This document shows, in pieces, positions 15,745-24,335 of a stretch of DNA of 38,065 nucleotides. The translations under genes were made by a program, and so were the position numbers. Position 1 is the first letter of the stretch. Each line of letters opens with the position of its first letter. The notes under the pieces were generated by a model. That model made no database searches and was not told the DNA's origin. It saw only the letters and a program-made list of their open reading frames with translations. This stretch comes from Clostridia bacterium (GTDB lineage Bacteria > Bacillota_A > Clostridia > Oscillospirales > CAG-272): the NCBI GenBank assembly GCA_017454075.1, contig JAFTDQ010000055.1, forward strand, positions 1 to 38,065, written 5' to 3'.

Positions 15745-16701
15745 TCACTGCCCTACCTTCGAAAGGAATTTCTGAACCAGCATATTCGCGATCATCATTA
15801 TCGCGAACAGCACGACGGCTATCGCCGAGGCGTAACCGTATTCGAAACGCGTCGACATATATTCGCCGAGGTGGTGCTGCAGAGTCCACGCGACGTAGTC
15901 CGTTGACGGACGTCCGCAGAGCGTATCGACGACGGCTCCGAATCCGAACGAACCGGTTATCGCGAGAACGGCGCCGAACATCAGTATGTTTTTCATCTGC
16001 GGGAGGGTTATATACCACGCCTCCTGCCAGCGGTTCTTTACCCCGTCAATGGCACCCGCTTCATACAGCGAACGGTCGACGCCCTGAAGACCGGCGATAT
16101 TCGAGAGGAATCCGGTCCCGAGCGAGGTCCAGAGCGCGACGGCTATACAAAGCGGAACTATGTACGCCGTGTTCCTGAAAAACGCGATAGGCGAGTCGAT
16201 CAGACCCATTTTAAGCAGCCAGCCGTTTACGTAGCCGTAAATATCTGACTGGAAGAACACGCCCCAGATCGTGTAGGCCGTACCGGATATGGACGGCGCG
16301 TAGAAAACGATCGTGATGAGCGCCCTGAGCCGCGGCTGAAGCTCGTTTATAAACCACGCGATGATGAACGACAGGATAAACGAGGCCGGGCCGGTCGTGA
16401 CGGCGAACATCATGGTGTTCGCGAAAGCCGTCACGAAAAGATCGTCTGCGAGGAAAAGCTGAATGTAATTGCTGAGGCCCTTCCATTCCGGCCATTCAAG
16501 CATATTGAACGAAGTGAAACTCAGCGCTATGGAAATGACGACCGGCACGACCGTGAACGCGATGAAGATCACGGTGAACGGCAGGACCATGAGATAACCC
16601 TGCCAGGTGCGCTTCATCTGTATCCTGATGTAGCGCGCTTTTGTCATCGGCGCTCCGCCGTATCCGTAGCCGTGTTCGTTAAGAGACTGTTTTTTTGCCA
16701 T
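15745..16701 (-). CDS. CUT1-family sugar ABC permease (MalF-like), first pair
   Basis: A 318 aa LplB/UgpA-like permease with a basic cytosolic N-terminus, about six helices and the EAA loop YEAGAIDGVKNRWQEAWYIT. The ATG at 16701 has GGAGGGA upstream. It follows the binding-protein gene after 15 nt and precedes its MalG-like partner by one base. Imports an unknown oligosaccharide; ATP hydrolysis must come from an ATPase encoded elsewhere. Confidence 0.9.
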   Translation of the reverse strand: MAKKQSLNEHGYGYGGAPMTKARYIRIQMKRTWQGYLMVLPFTVIFIAFTVVPVVISIALSFTSFNMLEWPEWKGLSNYIQLFLADDLFVTAFANTMMFAVTTGPASFILSFIIAWFINELQPRLRALITIVFYAPSISGTAYTIWGVFFQSDIYGYVNGWLLKMGLIDSPIAFFRNTAYIVPLCIAVALWTSLGTGFLSNIAGLQGVDRSLYEAGAIDGVKNRWQEAWYITLPQMKNILMFGAVLAITGSFGFGAVVDTLCGRPSTDYVAWTLQHHLGEYMSTRFEYGYASAIAVVLFAIMMIANMLVQKFLSKVGQ

Positions 16702-16716
16702 TTCTTCTCCCTCCGA

Positions 16717-19700
16717 TCACTTCCACGAGATGGGCTCGGAAATATACCTGCCCTTGACGTATTCGCCTGTTGTAAGATCGTAATAATCCATCTTGAAATC
16801 GTCCCTTTTGCGGGAAAGTTCCTTATTAATAAGAAGCATCCTGTCGAGGAGTTCGTCAGACGGGTCGGAAGCCTGTCCGTAAGCTCTGAAGAACGCAGCG
16901 TCGACGTACGTCGGGATGATGTAGTTGCCGGGGAACTCTCTTATTCCGGCTATCTGCGAGAACTGCTCGCTTATCGCCGCGTATTCCTTTGTGGTCCACG
17001 CCTGTCCGAGAAGCGCGGATACCGTAGCGGTGTTATACTTCGTCGTCGGGTTGGCGTTCACCGCGAGAGTTTCCTTCGCCATACGCTTCTGCTGTTCCGG
17101 AGAGACCTCCCACTTGAGATATTTCCACGAAGCGCCGGTGTTCGATCCTCTCGGGAGAATGTACGACGTCATAGTCACGGTCGAGGTGTGGTTGATCGTC
17201 CCGTCCTCCTGCTCGAATCCGAGCAGAGGAGCCATCTCCCAGAGCCCACGGATATCGTAGTACGACATCAGCAGGTTGTACGACGTTATCGCGCTGCCGA
17301 AGAATATCGGCATCTCGCCTGTACGGAAACGGGTTATGTCGTAAGACACCTGGCTCTTGTAGAGCGAGAACAGCTCGGTGTACGACTCGAACGCGTCGAG
17401 CGCGACGTTTTCGTCAAGCGCGACCGAGTAGCCGCCGTCGTTGAACACCTCTCCGCCCATCTGATACAGGAACTGTTTGAGTCCGATATATCCGCCGACG
17501 CTGACGCTCGTACCCGTCTGAGTGCCCATCATTCCGATTATCATATCGGAATTCAGCAGCGCGGGAAGGATCGCGTACAGGTCCTCCCAGGTCTTCGGGA
17601 CCTTAAGTCCCATACTGTCGAACACGTCGGCTCGGTAGAACATCATATAGAAGTCCGCGGTGTGCGGCAGGCCGTAGGTGTGCGGCACTCCGTGCGAATC
17701 GTACATCTGAAGCGGCTTGATCTCTTCCTCGGAGAACCAGGACATGACTTCGTCAAATCCCTCGAAATCCTCCATCGGATACACGGCGTTACGCAGTCCC
17801 CAGGTGATTGTATCCACCGAGGTCATGTTCGCGACGTCGGGCCCGATTCCGGCGAGTATCGCCTCGGTAAGGCCCGTCGTGATGACCTTCATCTTTACCG
17901 TCACTCCGTATTCCGGGGTGAAATACTTATCTACGAGATTTCGCTTGATCAGCGCGTCCTCACGGCCGAGCGCGGACGTGATCCAGAGGTTTACCGTGTC
18001 TTCTTTTGAATATTCGATCTCCGACGCGAAATCGACCGTCGTGTAATCCATGAAGAACGAGCCGAAGAACGCCCTGATTTCAAATCCTATGGACTTAAAG
18101 AAATTCGCTTTGTCCTTGGGAAGCGGATCGTTCTGCCCCTGAATCGTGAAATAGTCTATTTTGCAGGGCTGTTTCAGGGCGGCGTACAGCCAGTTTGAAA
18201 GCGCGATTATGTAGTTCTTGAAGGTTACGAAGTTCGGAGCGATCTTGTATTCGTCGTCCCCCATCGTCTCAAGAAGAAGCGCAATGGTGTCAAGCGTCGC
18301 GACCTGATCGCCGAGCTCTCCCGTTACGGCCTCAAGCTCGTCCGAGATTTCGTAAAGATCGATCGCCGCCGACCTTATCGTATTGACGGCTCCGGGGACC
18401 AGTCGGTTGAAGCCGTAGTCGCGGTAAGTGTCGGGCGTCGGGCCGGTGAGCTGAAGAATCGTCGTATAAGCCTCGTTGAGGTCCTCGATTATGCGCTCTA
18501 TGCGATAAACGTATTCCGTCATCTCGCCTAGCACGGCCTCGAACGTAATTTCGTTTTTACCGGCTTCAAGATAAAACAGAAGATTGTTCTCCCCGTCCGT
18601 CGCGATGGAGGATTGCCACGACGGATTGTACTTGAAGCGGATCATCCCGGCTTCCTTGAACTGCTGAACTCCGTTCACAAGAATGCGGCGGGAGGTGAAC
18701 ATTCCGATAAGATCGTTCTGACGGAAGCGGATCGCTATCGTGTAAAGCCCGGCCTCGGGGACGGTGACGGTATATTTCATCCACTCGTTTACCGTCGTGC
18801 TGTTCACTATGTTGTTTCTGATCTTCTGCGGATCCTGAGGCTCCGTGAGCGCCGATGTACGGTCGTTTGTCGGGAACAGGCAGGCGTTCGAAACGAGATC
18901 CGGGTTTTCCGCCTGGACCTTTATCACGCCGTCTCCCATTTTATCTATGACCTTGACTCCCTTCGCCTGCATAGACGCGAGAAAATCGCTGAACGACGGC
19001 TCTGCTTCGTATTTGTAGAACTCGATTTTCGAGATCACGATACCTTCGCGCGACGCGTCGAAACTCACGACGTGCTCTCCCTTGCTCAGGAAGAACTCGA
19101 AGGGGCTCATGGTATAACCGAGCCAGTCGCGGAGATAGTAAGTCTGCCAGGTCGGCGCCTCTCCTCTTATCGGACGAACGTCGTTGCCCATAGCGTCCTT
19201 GCGGAAATTGACCGTGCCGTCATCGTTGACAGATACGTCCTGATAGACCCAGTTGCGCGGGAAATAGAAATACCTCGCCTCAGAAAACGGGATGCGTCCG
19301 TCGATATAGAGCGTGCGCTCGATCGTCGTATAGGTCGAAATGTCCGCTCCGTCGAGCTCGGCGATAGGATAATAAGTGATCCTGATCGCGTAAAGCGCGT
19401 CTTCGGGGACCGAAACCTTCCAGGACGTTATCCCCTTGGAAGGCATGTAGAGAGCTTTTGAAACGCCGTCGAGGTTTTCAATCGCTCTGACTTCGGCGGT
19501 TGTGTTCGCCGGGTCGTAATCGGTTGCGTCGATCACGATGCTTTCGGTCGCTTTTTTCGCCGATCCGTGACGGGCGGAATAATCCGAATACGAGCTGCCC
19601 GCGTCGCCGCCGGCGAGGTTGCTGTGGAAAATAACCTCGGTAGCGTTTCCGGAATCGGGCTCCGGCTCGCCGGTATCCTCATCGGCGAAAACGTGAAGCG

Positions 19701-19773
19701 ACGTCATCACGCCCGCCGCCATGACGGCGGCAAGGAAAAATGACAGAAGCCTCTTTGCGAATTTGTTTTGCAT
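16717..19773 (-). CDS. Giant multidomain extracellular solute-binding protein
   Basis: A 1018 aa protein, more than twice a normal sugar-binding protein. Residues 1-30 are a Sec signal (ending VFA-D); there is no lipobox cysteine, which is unusual for a Gram-positive binding protein. Residues about 75-255 and 285-430 are two beta-sandwich regions like carbohydrate-binding modules (LYAIRITYYP, GEHVVSFDASREGIVISKIEFY; AGLYTIAIRFRQND, AGKNEITFEAV). A helical connector (430-535) leads to a family 1 solute-binding domain from about 590 (VNLWITSA; GIGPDVANM; VPKTWEDLYAILPAL; WKYLKWEVSPEQQKRMAKE). It heads the seven-gene operon. The ATG at 19773 has AGGAGG about 10 nt upstream. The N-terminal modules may hold the polymer while the C-terminal lobe delivers oligosaccharide to the permeases (inference). 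Confidence 0.85.
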   Translation of the reverse strand: MQNKFAKRLLSFFLAAVMAAGVMTSLHVFADEDTGEPEPDSGNATEVIFHSNLAGGDAGSSYSDYSARHGSAKKATESIVIDATDYDPANTTAEVRAIENLDGVSKALYMPSKGITSWKVSVPEDALYAIRITYYPIAELDGADISTYTTIERTLYIDGRIPFSEARYFYFPRNWVYQDVSVNDDGTVNFRKDAMGNDVRPIRGEAPTWQTYYLRDWLGYTMSPFEFFLSKGEHVVSFDASREGIVISKIEFYKYEAEPSFSDFLASMQAKGVKVIDKMGDGVIKVQAENPDLVSNACLFPTNDRTSALTEPQDPQKIRNNIVNSTTVNEWMKYTVTVPEAGLYTIAIRFRQNDLIGMFTSRRILVNGVQQFKEAGMIRFKYNPSWQSSIATDGENNLLFYLEAGKNEITFEAVLGEMTEYVYRIERIIEDLNEAYTTILQLTGPTPDTYRDYGFNRLVPGAVNTIRSAAIDLYEISDELEAVTGELGDQVATLDTIALLLETMGDDEYKIAPNFVTFKNYIIALSNWLYAALKQPCKIDYFTIQGQNDPLPKDKANFFKSIGFEIRAFFGSFFMDYTTVDFASEIEYSKEDTVNLWITSALGREDALIKRNLVDKYFTPEYGVTVKMKVITTGLTEAILAGIGPDVANMTSVDTITWGLRNAVYPMEDFEGFDEVMSWFSEEEIKPLQMYDSHGVPHTYGLPHTADFYMMFYRADVFDSMGLKVPKTWEDLYAILPALLNSDMIIGMMGTQTGTSVSVGGYIGLKQFLYQMGGEVFNDGGYSVALDENVALDAFESYTELFSLYKSQVSYDITRFRTGEMPIFFGSAITSYNLLMSYYDIRGLWEMAPLLGFEQEDGTINHTSTVTMTSYILPRGSNTGASWKYLKWEVSPEQQKRMAKETLAVNANPTTKYNTATVSALLGQAWTTKEYAAISEQFSQIAGIREFPGNYIIPTYVDAAFFRAYGQASDPSDELLDRMLLINKELSRKRDDFKMDYYDLTTGEYVKGRYISEPISWK

Positions 19774-19952
19774 TAATCTTTTTCCTCCTGCAAGATTAAT
19801 CGGTTAAAGACAGCAGGCCGCGCCGCGCGTCGCCGGTCCTGAACGAAAAACTCCGCCGGATACGGCAGGTAATCGGCTCATGACGAGCGGGTTACGTCTT
19901 TCGGGCAAAAAGATGCGCTGACCGAAAGAGAGACCGACCCACAATTACAGAT
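19774..19952 (-). other. Long structured leader of the carbohydrate operon
   Basis: From the promoter at 19959-19987 the transcript has an untranslated leader of about 175 nt. It holds a GC-rich hairpin (about 19814-19841, CAGG...CCTG outer pairs), a CTTTCGG/CCGAAAG pair (around 19895-19930) and, around the ribosome site, two copies of GATTAAT whose pairing would put AGGAGG in a loop and the start codon at the stem. No known riboswitch class is recognisable. The remaining bases up to 20073 hold only the promoter and no gene. Confidence 0.45.
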
Positions 19953-19958
19953 AATAGA

Positions 19959-19987
19959 ATAATATCACACTCATGGTGGTTTGTCAA
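19959..19987 (-). promoter_or_regulatory. Promoter of the carbohydrate operon
   Basis: Minus-strand TTGACA (19982-19987), 17 bp, TATTAT (19959-19964). It is the only convincing promoter for the seven genes from 19773 down to 7446. Confidence 0.75.
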
Positions 19988-20073
19988 GTACTAACGCACA
20001 ATACCGGGGGGATTTTTTTGTGAACAATCAATAAATTTACAGGACGTTCGCTTTGCTTCCGCTTCTTCCGGGA

Positions 20074-20102
20074 TTGACTTTATCGCCGACGAGTGATAAA
20101 AT
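20074..20102 (+). promoter_or_regulatory. Promoter of the small membrane protein gene
   Basis: TTGACT (20074-20079), 17 bp, TAAAAT (20097-20102). The predicted start near 20109 lies before the ATG at 20123, and excludes the in-frame GTG at 20093. Confidence 0.65.
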
Positions 20103-20122
20103 ACTCCCGTACGGAGGGCGTT

Positions 20123-20620
20123 ATGACTGAACAAAGCGTAAAAAGAAAAATAACCGGCCGTTTCGCCGTTAAAAAACGTGCGTACTCAGCCGCCTGCATA
20201 GTGTTTCCGTTCGTTCTGATTATCGCCGGAATAATCATCAGAGACTTTGCCGTTCTGATCGCTTTTGCCGTAGTATCCGTCGCGGCGGCTCCCTTTGAGA
20301 TCTTCTTTTACCACTTTTTCTTCAGGGTTGAATACGACTACTCGCTCGTTGAGGACGTTCTCAGCATTTCCGTCATAAGAAACCGCAGATACGGCTTTCT
20401 GCTTTCGGAGATCCCTCTGCGCGACGCAGAGGAGTTCCGCCCGTTCAGCGACGGGCCCCGGGAGCGTCCCCTGCGCCGGTCCGTATTCTGCGGAGACGAC
20501 GAGCTTTCCGACGGTCTGTGGGAAATACGGTATCGCGAACCCGACGCCGCCCTTCCCGACGTCGTTGTGTTTTCTCCCGACGAGCGGCTTGTCAGGGAGA
20601 TAAAAAAATTCGTCAGATAA
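20123..20620 (+). CDS. Small two-helix membrane protein of unknown function
   Basis: A 165 aa protein with a basic N-terminus, two adjacent transmembrane helices (about 21-40 and 43-62) and a soluble C-terminal part of about 100 residues (VEYDYSLVEDVLSISVIRNRRYGFLLSEIPLRDAEEF). The pattern, including a (F/V)EYDY strand after helix 2 followed by a repaired beta region, is reminiscent of DUF6106-type proteins of Clostridia, but I cannot confirm this. The ATG at 20123 has GGAGG 5 nt upstream and agrees with the promoter. Single-gene unit with its own terminator. Confidence 0.7.
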   Translation: MTEQSVKRKITGRFAVKKRAYSAACIVFPFVLIIAGIIIRDFAVLIAFAVVSVAAAPFEIFFYHFFFRVEYDYSLVEDVLSISVIRNRRYGFLLSEIPLRDAEEFRPFSDGPRERPLRRSVFCGDDELSDGLWEIRYREPDAALPDVVVFSPDERLVREIKKFVR

Positions 20621-20661
20621 AAAGCGCCTCGCGCAGCTCCTGTGCCGCACCGAAAATGAAC

Positions 20662-20698
20662 CGAGCCCCCGTTTCCGGGGGCTCGTTTGTTATTTGTT
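20662..20698 (+). terminator. Terminator of the small membrane protein gene
   Basis: Stem CGAGCCCCC (20662-20670) with GGGGGCTCG (20677-20685), followed by TTTGTTATTTGTTTT. Located 41 nt after the stop. Confidence 0.8.
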
Positions 20699-20739
20699 TT
20701 TTACGATAACGAATACTTGAACATAATTTAAATCGTCCG

Positions 20740-22461
20740 TCAGTTTATCGAATAGGTTTTCTTATACGCTTTGTACATCTCGGCGAAATCCCCGCCGTCT
20801 TTTTTAAGGTTGTTCAGATACTCGTGAACGTCCATATCGTTATGGGCGGATTCTATAACGTAACAGGCGAGGTTGGAGCAGTGATCGGCGATACGCTCGA
20901 GATCGGTGAGGACGTCCGTCAGGACGAATCCGAGCTCGATGGTGCATTCGCCGCGCTGCAGACGCGTGATGTGATTCTGTCTTATCTGATCCTTGAGATT
21001 GTCGACAACTTCCTCGAGCGGCTCGACCTCAAGAGCCACGGCGATATCGTTGTAGGTGAGCGCCCTGAATGCCAGGTCGATGATTTTATCGACCGCCGAC
21101 ATCATTACGGAGAGCTCCGCCCTTGCCTTGCCCGTGAAAGTGATCTTCTTCTCGTGCATCTCCTGGGCGGAGGCCGCTACGTTCATCGCGTGGTCGGACG
21201 TCCGCTCATAGTCTCCTATCACCCTCAGCAGGAAATTCGCTTCCCTGCTTTCTTTTTCGTTCAGATCGGTAGACGAGAGTTTCACGAGATACGTCCCGAT
21301 CTTGTCTTCGTACATGTCCGATCTGTCCTCGCCTTCCACGACGACGTCGAATTTATCACCGGAATAATCGTTGAGACATTCGAACGAATCACGCACGTTT
21401 TTCTGAACCTCTACCGCCATGGCGTCAACCACCTGGCGGGCTCTTCCGAGGGCTACGGAAGGGGTGACGAGAAGACGCTCGTCGAGCAGCGAACTCTTGT
21501 CCGAATCGTCCGCTTTATCGGGAAGTATTTTTCTTACCGTTTTTACAAGAAGTCTGTCGAGCGGGAATACTATTATTATCTGAAGGACCTTAACGGCGGT
21601 ATTCGCCACGGCGATCCCTACTGCGTTTGCCTGTCCGTCTATAAACCCCGTCGAAATGATTTTCGTGAGAACCCAGTAGACCGGAAGGAGCAGAGCCACC
21701 GAAAAAGTATTATAAAGCAGGTCCAGCAGCGCAACGCGCCTCGCGTCCCTCGTCGCTCCTATCGACGAGATAAGAACCGTGGAGCAGGTCCCTATGTTCG
21801 CTCCCATCACAAAGGGGATGCAGAGCCCGAGCGGGAGCGGAGAGGCCGCCGCGAATGACTGGATGACGCCGACCGAGGCGGACGACGACTGAAGGATCAC
21901 GGTGAAAACTATACCGAGCAGAAGCCCGAGAAGCGGATTTGACATGAAGCGGACCACGCGCGAGAACACGTCGCTGTCGGCGACGCCCGATACGGCGCCC
22001 GACATGGTCTGCATACCTATCATAAGGATGGAAAAGCCGGTGAGAATAAGCCCGACGTTTTTCACGTTCTTGTTTTTGAGGAACCAGAACATAAAGACGC
22101 CGACGGCGAGCACGGCGTAATAAATGACGCCCGAATTCTTTATTCCGCTGGCTGATATGATCCACCCGGTGACGGACGTACCGAGATTTGCGCCGAAAAT
22201 GACGCCGGTCGCCTGGACAAGCGACATAAGTCCGGAGTTTACAAATCCGACGACCATGCCGATGGTCGCCGCCGAGGACTGTATCGCCGCCGTCACTCCG
22301 AGACCGAGGATAAAGCCCTTGTATTTGTTTGACGTCAGGTTTCCGAGTATCTTTTTAAGCCGCGAACCGGCAAGCTTTTCAAGGGAATTGCCCATCAGCT
22401 TCATTCCGTAAAGAAACAGGGCGACTCCTCCGAGCAGTTTAAGTATGCTTTCAAGATCCAT
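20740..22461 (-). CDS. Na/phosphate symporter with PhoU-like domain
   Basis: A 573 aa NptA/YjbB-type Na/Pi cotransporter. The membrane part has the two inverted repeats with QSSAAT (61-66) and QSSSAS (191-196) and the GANLGTS / GANIGTC loops that form the phosphate and sodium sites. The C-terminal 220 residues (from about 345) form a helical PhoU-like domain (ANFLLRVIGDYERTSDHAMNVA; LTDLERIADHCSNLA) with metal-binding-type E/D-x-x-x-D motifs. In bacteria such proteins import or export phosphate; YjbB is reported to export. The ATG at 22461 has AGGAG upstream. Own promoter at 22523-22551; no phosphate regulon genes nearby. Confidence 0.92.
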   Translation of the reverse strand: MDLESILKLLGGVALFLYGMKLMGNSLEKLAGSRLKKILGNLTSNKYKGFILGLGVTAAIQSSAATIGMVVGFVNSGLMSLVQATGVIFGANLGTSVTGWIISASGIKNSGVIYYAVLAVGVFMFWFLKNKNVKNVGLILTGFSILMIGMQTMSGAVSGVADSDVFSRVVRFMSNPLLGLLLGIVFTVILQSSSASVGVIQSFAAASPLPLGLCIPFVMGANIGTCSTVLISSIGATRDARRVALLDLLYNTFSVALLLPVYWVLTKIISTGFIDGQANAVGIAVANTAVKVLQIIIVFPLDRLLVKTVRKILPDKADDSDKSSLLDERLLVTPSVALGRARQVVDAMAVEVQKNVRDSFECLNDYSGDKFDVVVEGEDRSDMYEDKIGTYLVKLSSTDLNEKESREANFLLRVIGDYERTSDHAMNVAASAQEMHEKKITFTGKARAELSVMMSAVDKIIDLAFRALTYNDIAVALEVEPLEEVVDNLKDQIRQNHITRLQRGECTIELGFVLTDVLTDLERIADHCSNLACYVIESAHNDMDVHEYLNNLKKDGGDFAEMYKAYKKTYSIN

Positions 22462-22522
22462 TTCAAGTCTCCTCTTCCCGCTCCCTCGGCGGGGAAAACA
22501 ATAACCTCATATATTCCGCTCT

Positions 22523-22551
22523 ATTATACCACGCTGCCCGGATTTTTTCAA
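22523..22551 (-). promoter_or_regulatory. Promoter of the Na/Pi symporter gene
   Basis: Minus-strand TTGAAA (22546-22551), 17 bp, TATAAT (22523-22528). Confidence 0.8.
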
Positions 22552-22561
22552 GCGCAGGGAG

Positions 22562-22586
22562 AAAAAAAGCGGCGCAGAAGCGCCGC
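22562..22586 (-). terminator. Terminator of the lipoprotein gene at 22603
   Basis: On the minus strand GCGGCGC, loop TTCT, GCGCCGC (22569-22586), followed by seven T (22562-22568). Begins 16 nt after the stop. Confidence 0.88.
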
Positions 22587-22602
22587 GTGTATTTGAATTG
22601 TT

Positions 22603-24264
22603 TCAGTCTACCGTCACGAGCACGGCGTCGGCGCCGACGATCTCGACGGTATAGGTCCCGTCGACGGGGGTAAGACGTGTCGGGACGCCCTTTACGTACG
22701 AAACGACGACGGAGCTCGGGTCGACCGTACTGAAAGTCACCTTCGCCGGTTTGAGTTCGGGATCGAGAAACAGCTTGTCCGTACTGTTGATAAACAGGAA
22801 GGCGTCTCCCTCGCCGATATTCTTTTTGAGATATCCGGCGACTACGAAGCTGTCATCAGAGCACTTGAGCTCCGAAAGAGACGTTTTGCCGAGTTTTTTG
22901 AATCCGTGAGATCTTACGTGATCCGACAGAGCGTTGCTCTCCCCCGGCTCGTAATAAGTGTCGATCCCGTCGCGTACTCTTGCGCTTTTACCGAGAAGGA
23001 GCGCCGCAGAGGATCCGGTGTAGCGCATATATACGGGTTCCATCGCCTCGAGCTCCGCGTCGACCGTCTTCACGAGATCGTACACTTCGGTGAAATTGCC
23101 GGCTGAATCAAGCACGTTGCCGTACCACCATCCGTTGTCCCAGCACGCCCACATTACGGATTTGCAGCCGTAAGCCATCGAAAGATACGCCTGATATCTC
23201 ATCATGTCGGCCGATATTACGGGATACTCTTCCTGTGACCTGTTGACCTGAATGATGTCCCAGAAATCCCGGCCGTTCTTTGCCGCAGCTTCTGTGACGA
23301 TCCTCATGTTTTCGAGGGTATCGAGAAGCGAGTGAGCTTCATAATAGTGATCGAAGCATATTACGTCGCTGCCGACCTGCTTTGCGAATTTGCTTATGTA
23401 AGTGTTGTAAAACTTTGTACCGAGCTGTACGTCCGAAGCGTAATTCGGGAAGAGGTTGCAGTATACCATGAGATCCGGGCGGCTTTCGTGACAGACCCCG
23501 GCGAGTATCCCGAGGCATTCAAACTCGTTCATGTTCGGCTCGTCGCCGAGATCGAATCCCCAGAGCGCCGGATAATCGGCAAATGCCGCGGGGTTGATCA
23601 TTCCGCGGACGTCCTCCTCGGTTATGGGATTCTGCGGCACGGCAGGATCCTTTCTGAAATCTCCGCGCCATCCGGGCAGACCCGCCTGACCCATCGAGCC
23701 GATTACTCCGATCCCGTATTTTTCAAAGAGCGCCATTGAATCGGGGGTTACCGTTGCCGGCCACACAAAATCTATTCCCGCCTCATCGAGTTTTGCGATA
23801 TGCGCTTCGTCGCACGAATAGACGACGCATGCGCCGAGCAGGAACTTATCGTGCCTGACCCTTGAATTGGCGTATTCCTTCACGATATATTTTTTTTGCA
23901 GTTCCGAGCGGAGCGAACGGAGCTCGTCGATCTTTGTCACGGCTTCCCTGTCGCTTTCGGAAAGCAGGGACCATGCGTAGAACGCGCGGTCGATTTCATC
24001 GGTTTTGTCAACGGACGCCTTTCCTATCGACCCGATGAGAGCGTCGATCTCGGCAGGAGTTGACGGAAGGTTTACGTATGGATCTGATTTGGGAACCGAG
24101 GAAGTCCCTTCGGTTCCGCTCTTTTCCCCGCTTCCTCCTCCGGAGCACGAACTGAACGCGACAAGGGCTGCGAGCACGGAAAGCAAAGCGAGCGTCAGGA
24201 TAAAAGCCGGACGCTTCCCGTGATTCTGTTTTCTGTTTTCGTTTGAACCGTTTCTATTCATCAT
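22603..24264 (-). CDS. Glycosidase-like surface lipoprotein, copy 1
   Basis: A 553 aa lipoprotein: basic N-terminus, hydrophobic stretch and lipobox AFSSC with Cys40, then a Gly/Ser linker. Residues about 66-130 form a helical FIVAR-like spacer (SIGKASVDKTDEIDRAFYAWSLLSE). Residues about 135-460 look like a clan GH-A TIM barrel: ALWGFDLGDEPN at the strand 4 end gives a putative acid/base Glu242, and VICFDHYYEA (302-310) and MWACWDNGWW (371-380) fit later strands. The strand 7 position holds Cys-Trp-Asp where copy 2 has Glu, so catalysis is uncertain. A small beta domain ends the protein. It is a paralogue of the gene at 30314. The start has GGAG 7 nt upstream. Confidence 0.75.
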   Translation of the reverse strand: MMNRNGSNENRKQNHGKRPAFILTLALLSVLAALVAFSSCSGGGSGEKSGTEGTSSVPKSDPYVNLPSTPAEIDALIGSIGKASVDKTDEIDRAFYAWSLLSESDREAVTKIDELRSLRSELQKKYIVKEYANSRVRHDKFLLGACVVYSCDEAHIAKLDEAGIDFVWPATVTPDSMALFEKYGIGVIGSMGQAGLPGWRGDFRKDPAVPQNPITEEDVRGMINPAAFADYPALWGFDLGDEPNMNEFECLGILAGVCHESRPDLMVYCNLFPNYASDVQLGTKFYNTYISKFAKQVGSDVICFDHYYEAHSLLDTLENMRIVTEAAAKNGRDFWDIIQVNRSQEEYPVISADMMRYQAYLSMAYGCKSVMWACWDNGWWYGNVLDSAGNFTEVYDLVKTVDAELEAMEPVYMRYTGSSAALLLGKSARVRDGIDTYYEPGESNALSDHVRSHGFKKLGKTSLSELKCSDDSFVVAGYLKKNIGEGDAFLFINSTDKLFLDPELKPAKVTFSTVDPSSVVVSYVKGVPTRLTPVDGTYTVEIVGADAVLVTVD

Positions 24265-24305
24265 CTTTTAACTCCGGAATAATAAAATCAGGATTCTTCG
24301 CGGGT

Positions 24306-24334
24306 ATTATAGCACGGCGGCGGATTATTGTCAA
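24306..24334 (-). promoter_or_regulatory. Consensus promoter of glycosidase-like lipoprotein 1
   Basis: Minus-strand TTGACA (24329-24334), 17 bp, TATAAT (24306-24311), an exact match to consensus. It begins immediately after the coaD stop codon; no terminator is seen between, so read-through from coaD is possible. Confidence 0.88.
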
Positions 24335-24335
24335 T

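Noticed and set aside
16672..18009. 445-codon plus-strand open frame opposite the solute-binding protein gene
   Set aside because: Antisense mirror of a well-supported gene; composition is Arg/Val/His-rich and no domain is visible.
20824..21858. 344-codon plus-strand open frame opposite the Na/Pi symporter gene
   Set aside because: Mirror frame of the PhoU-like and membrane parts; composition not protein-like.
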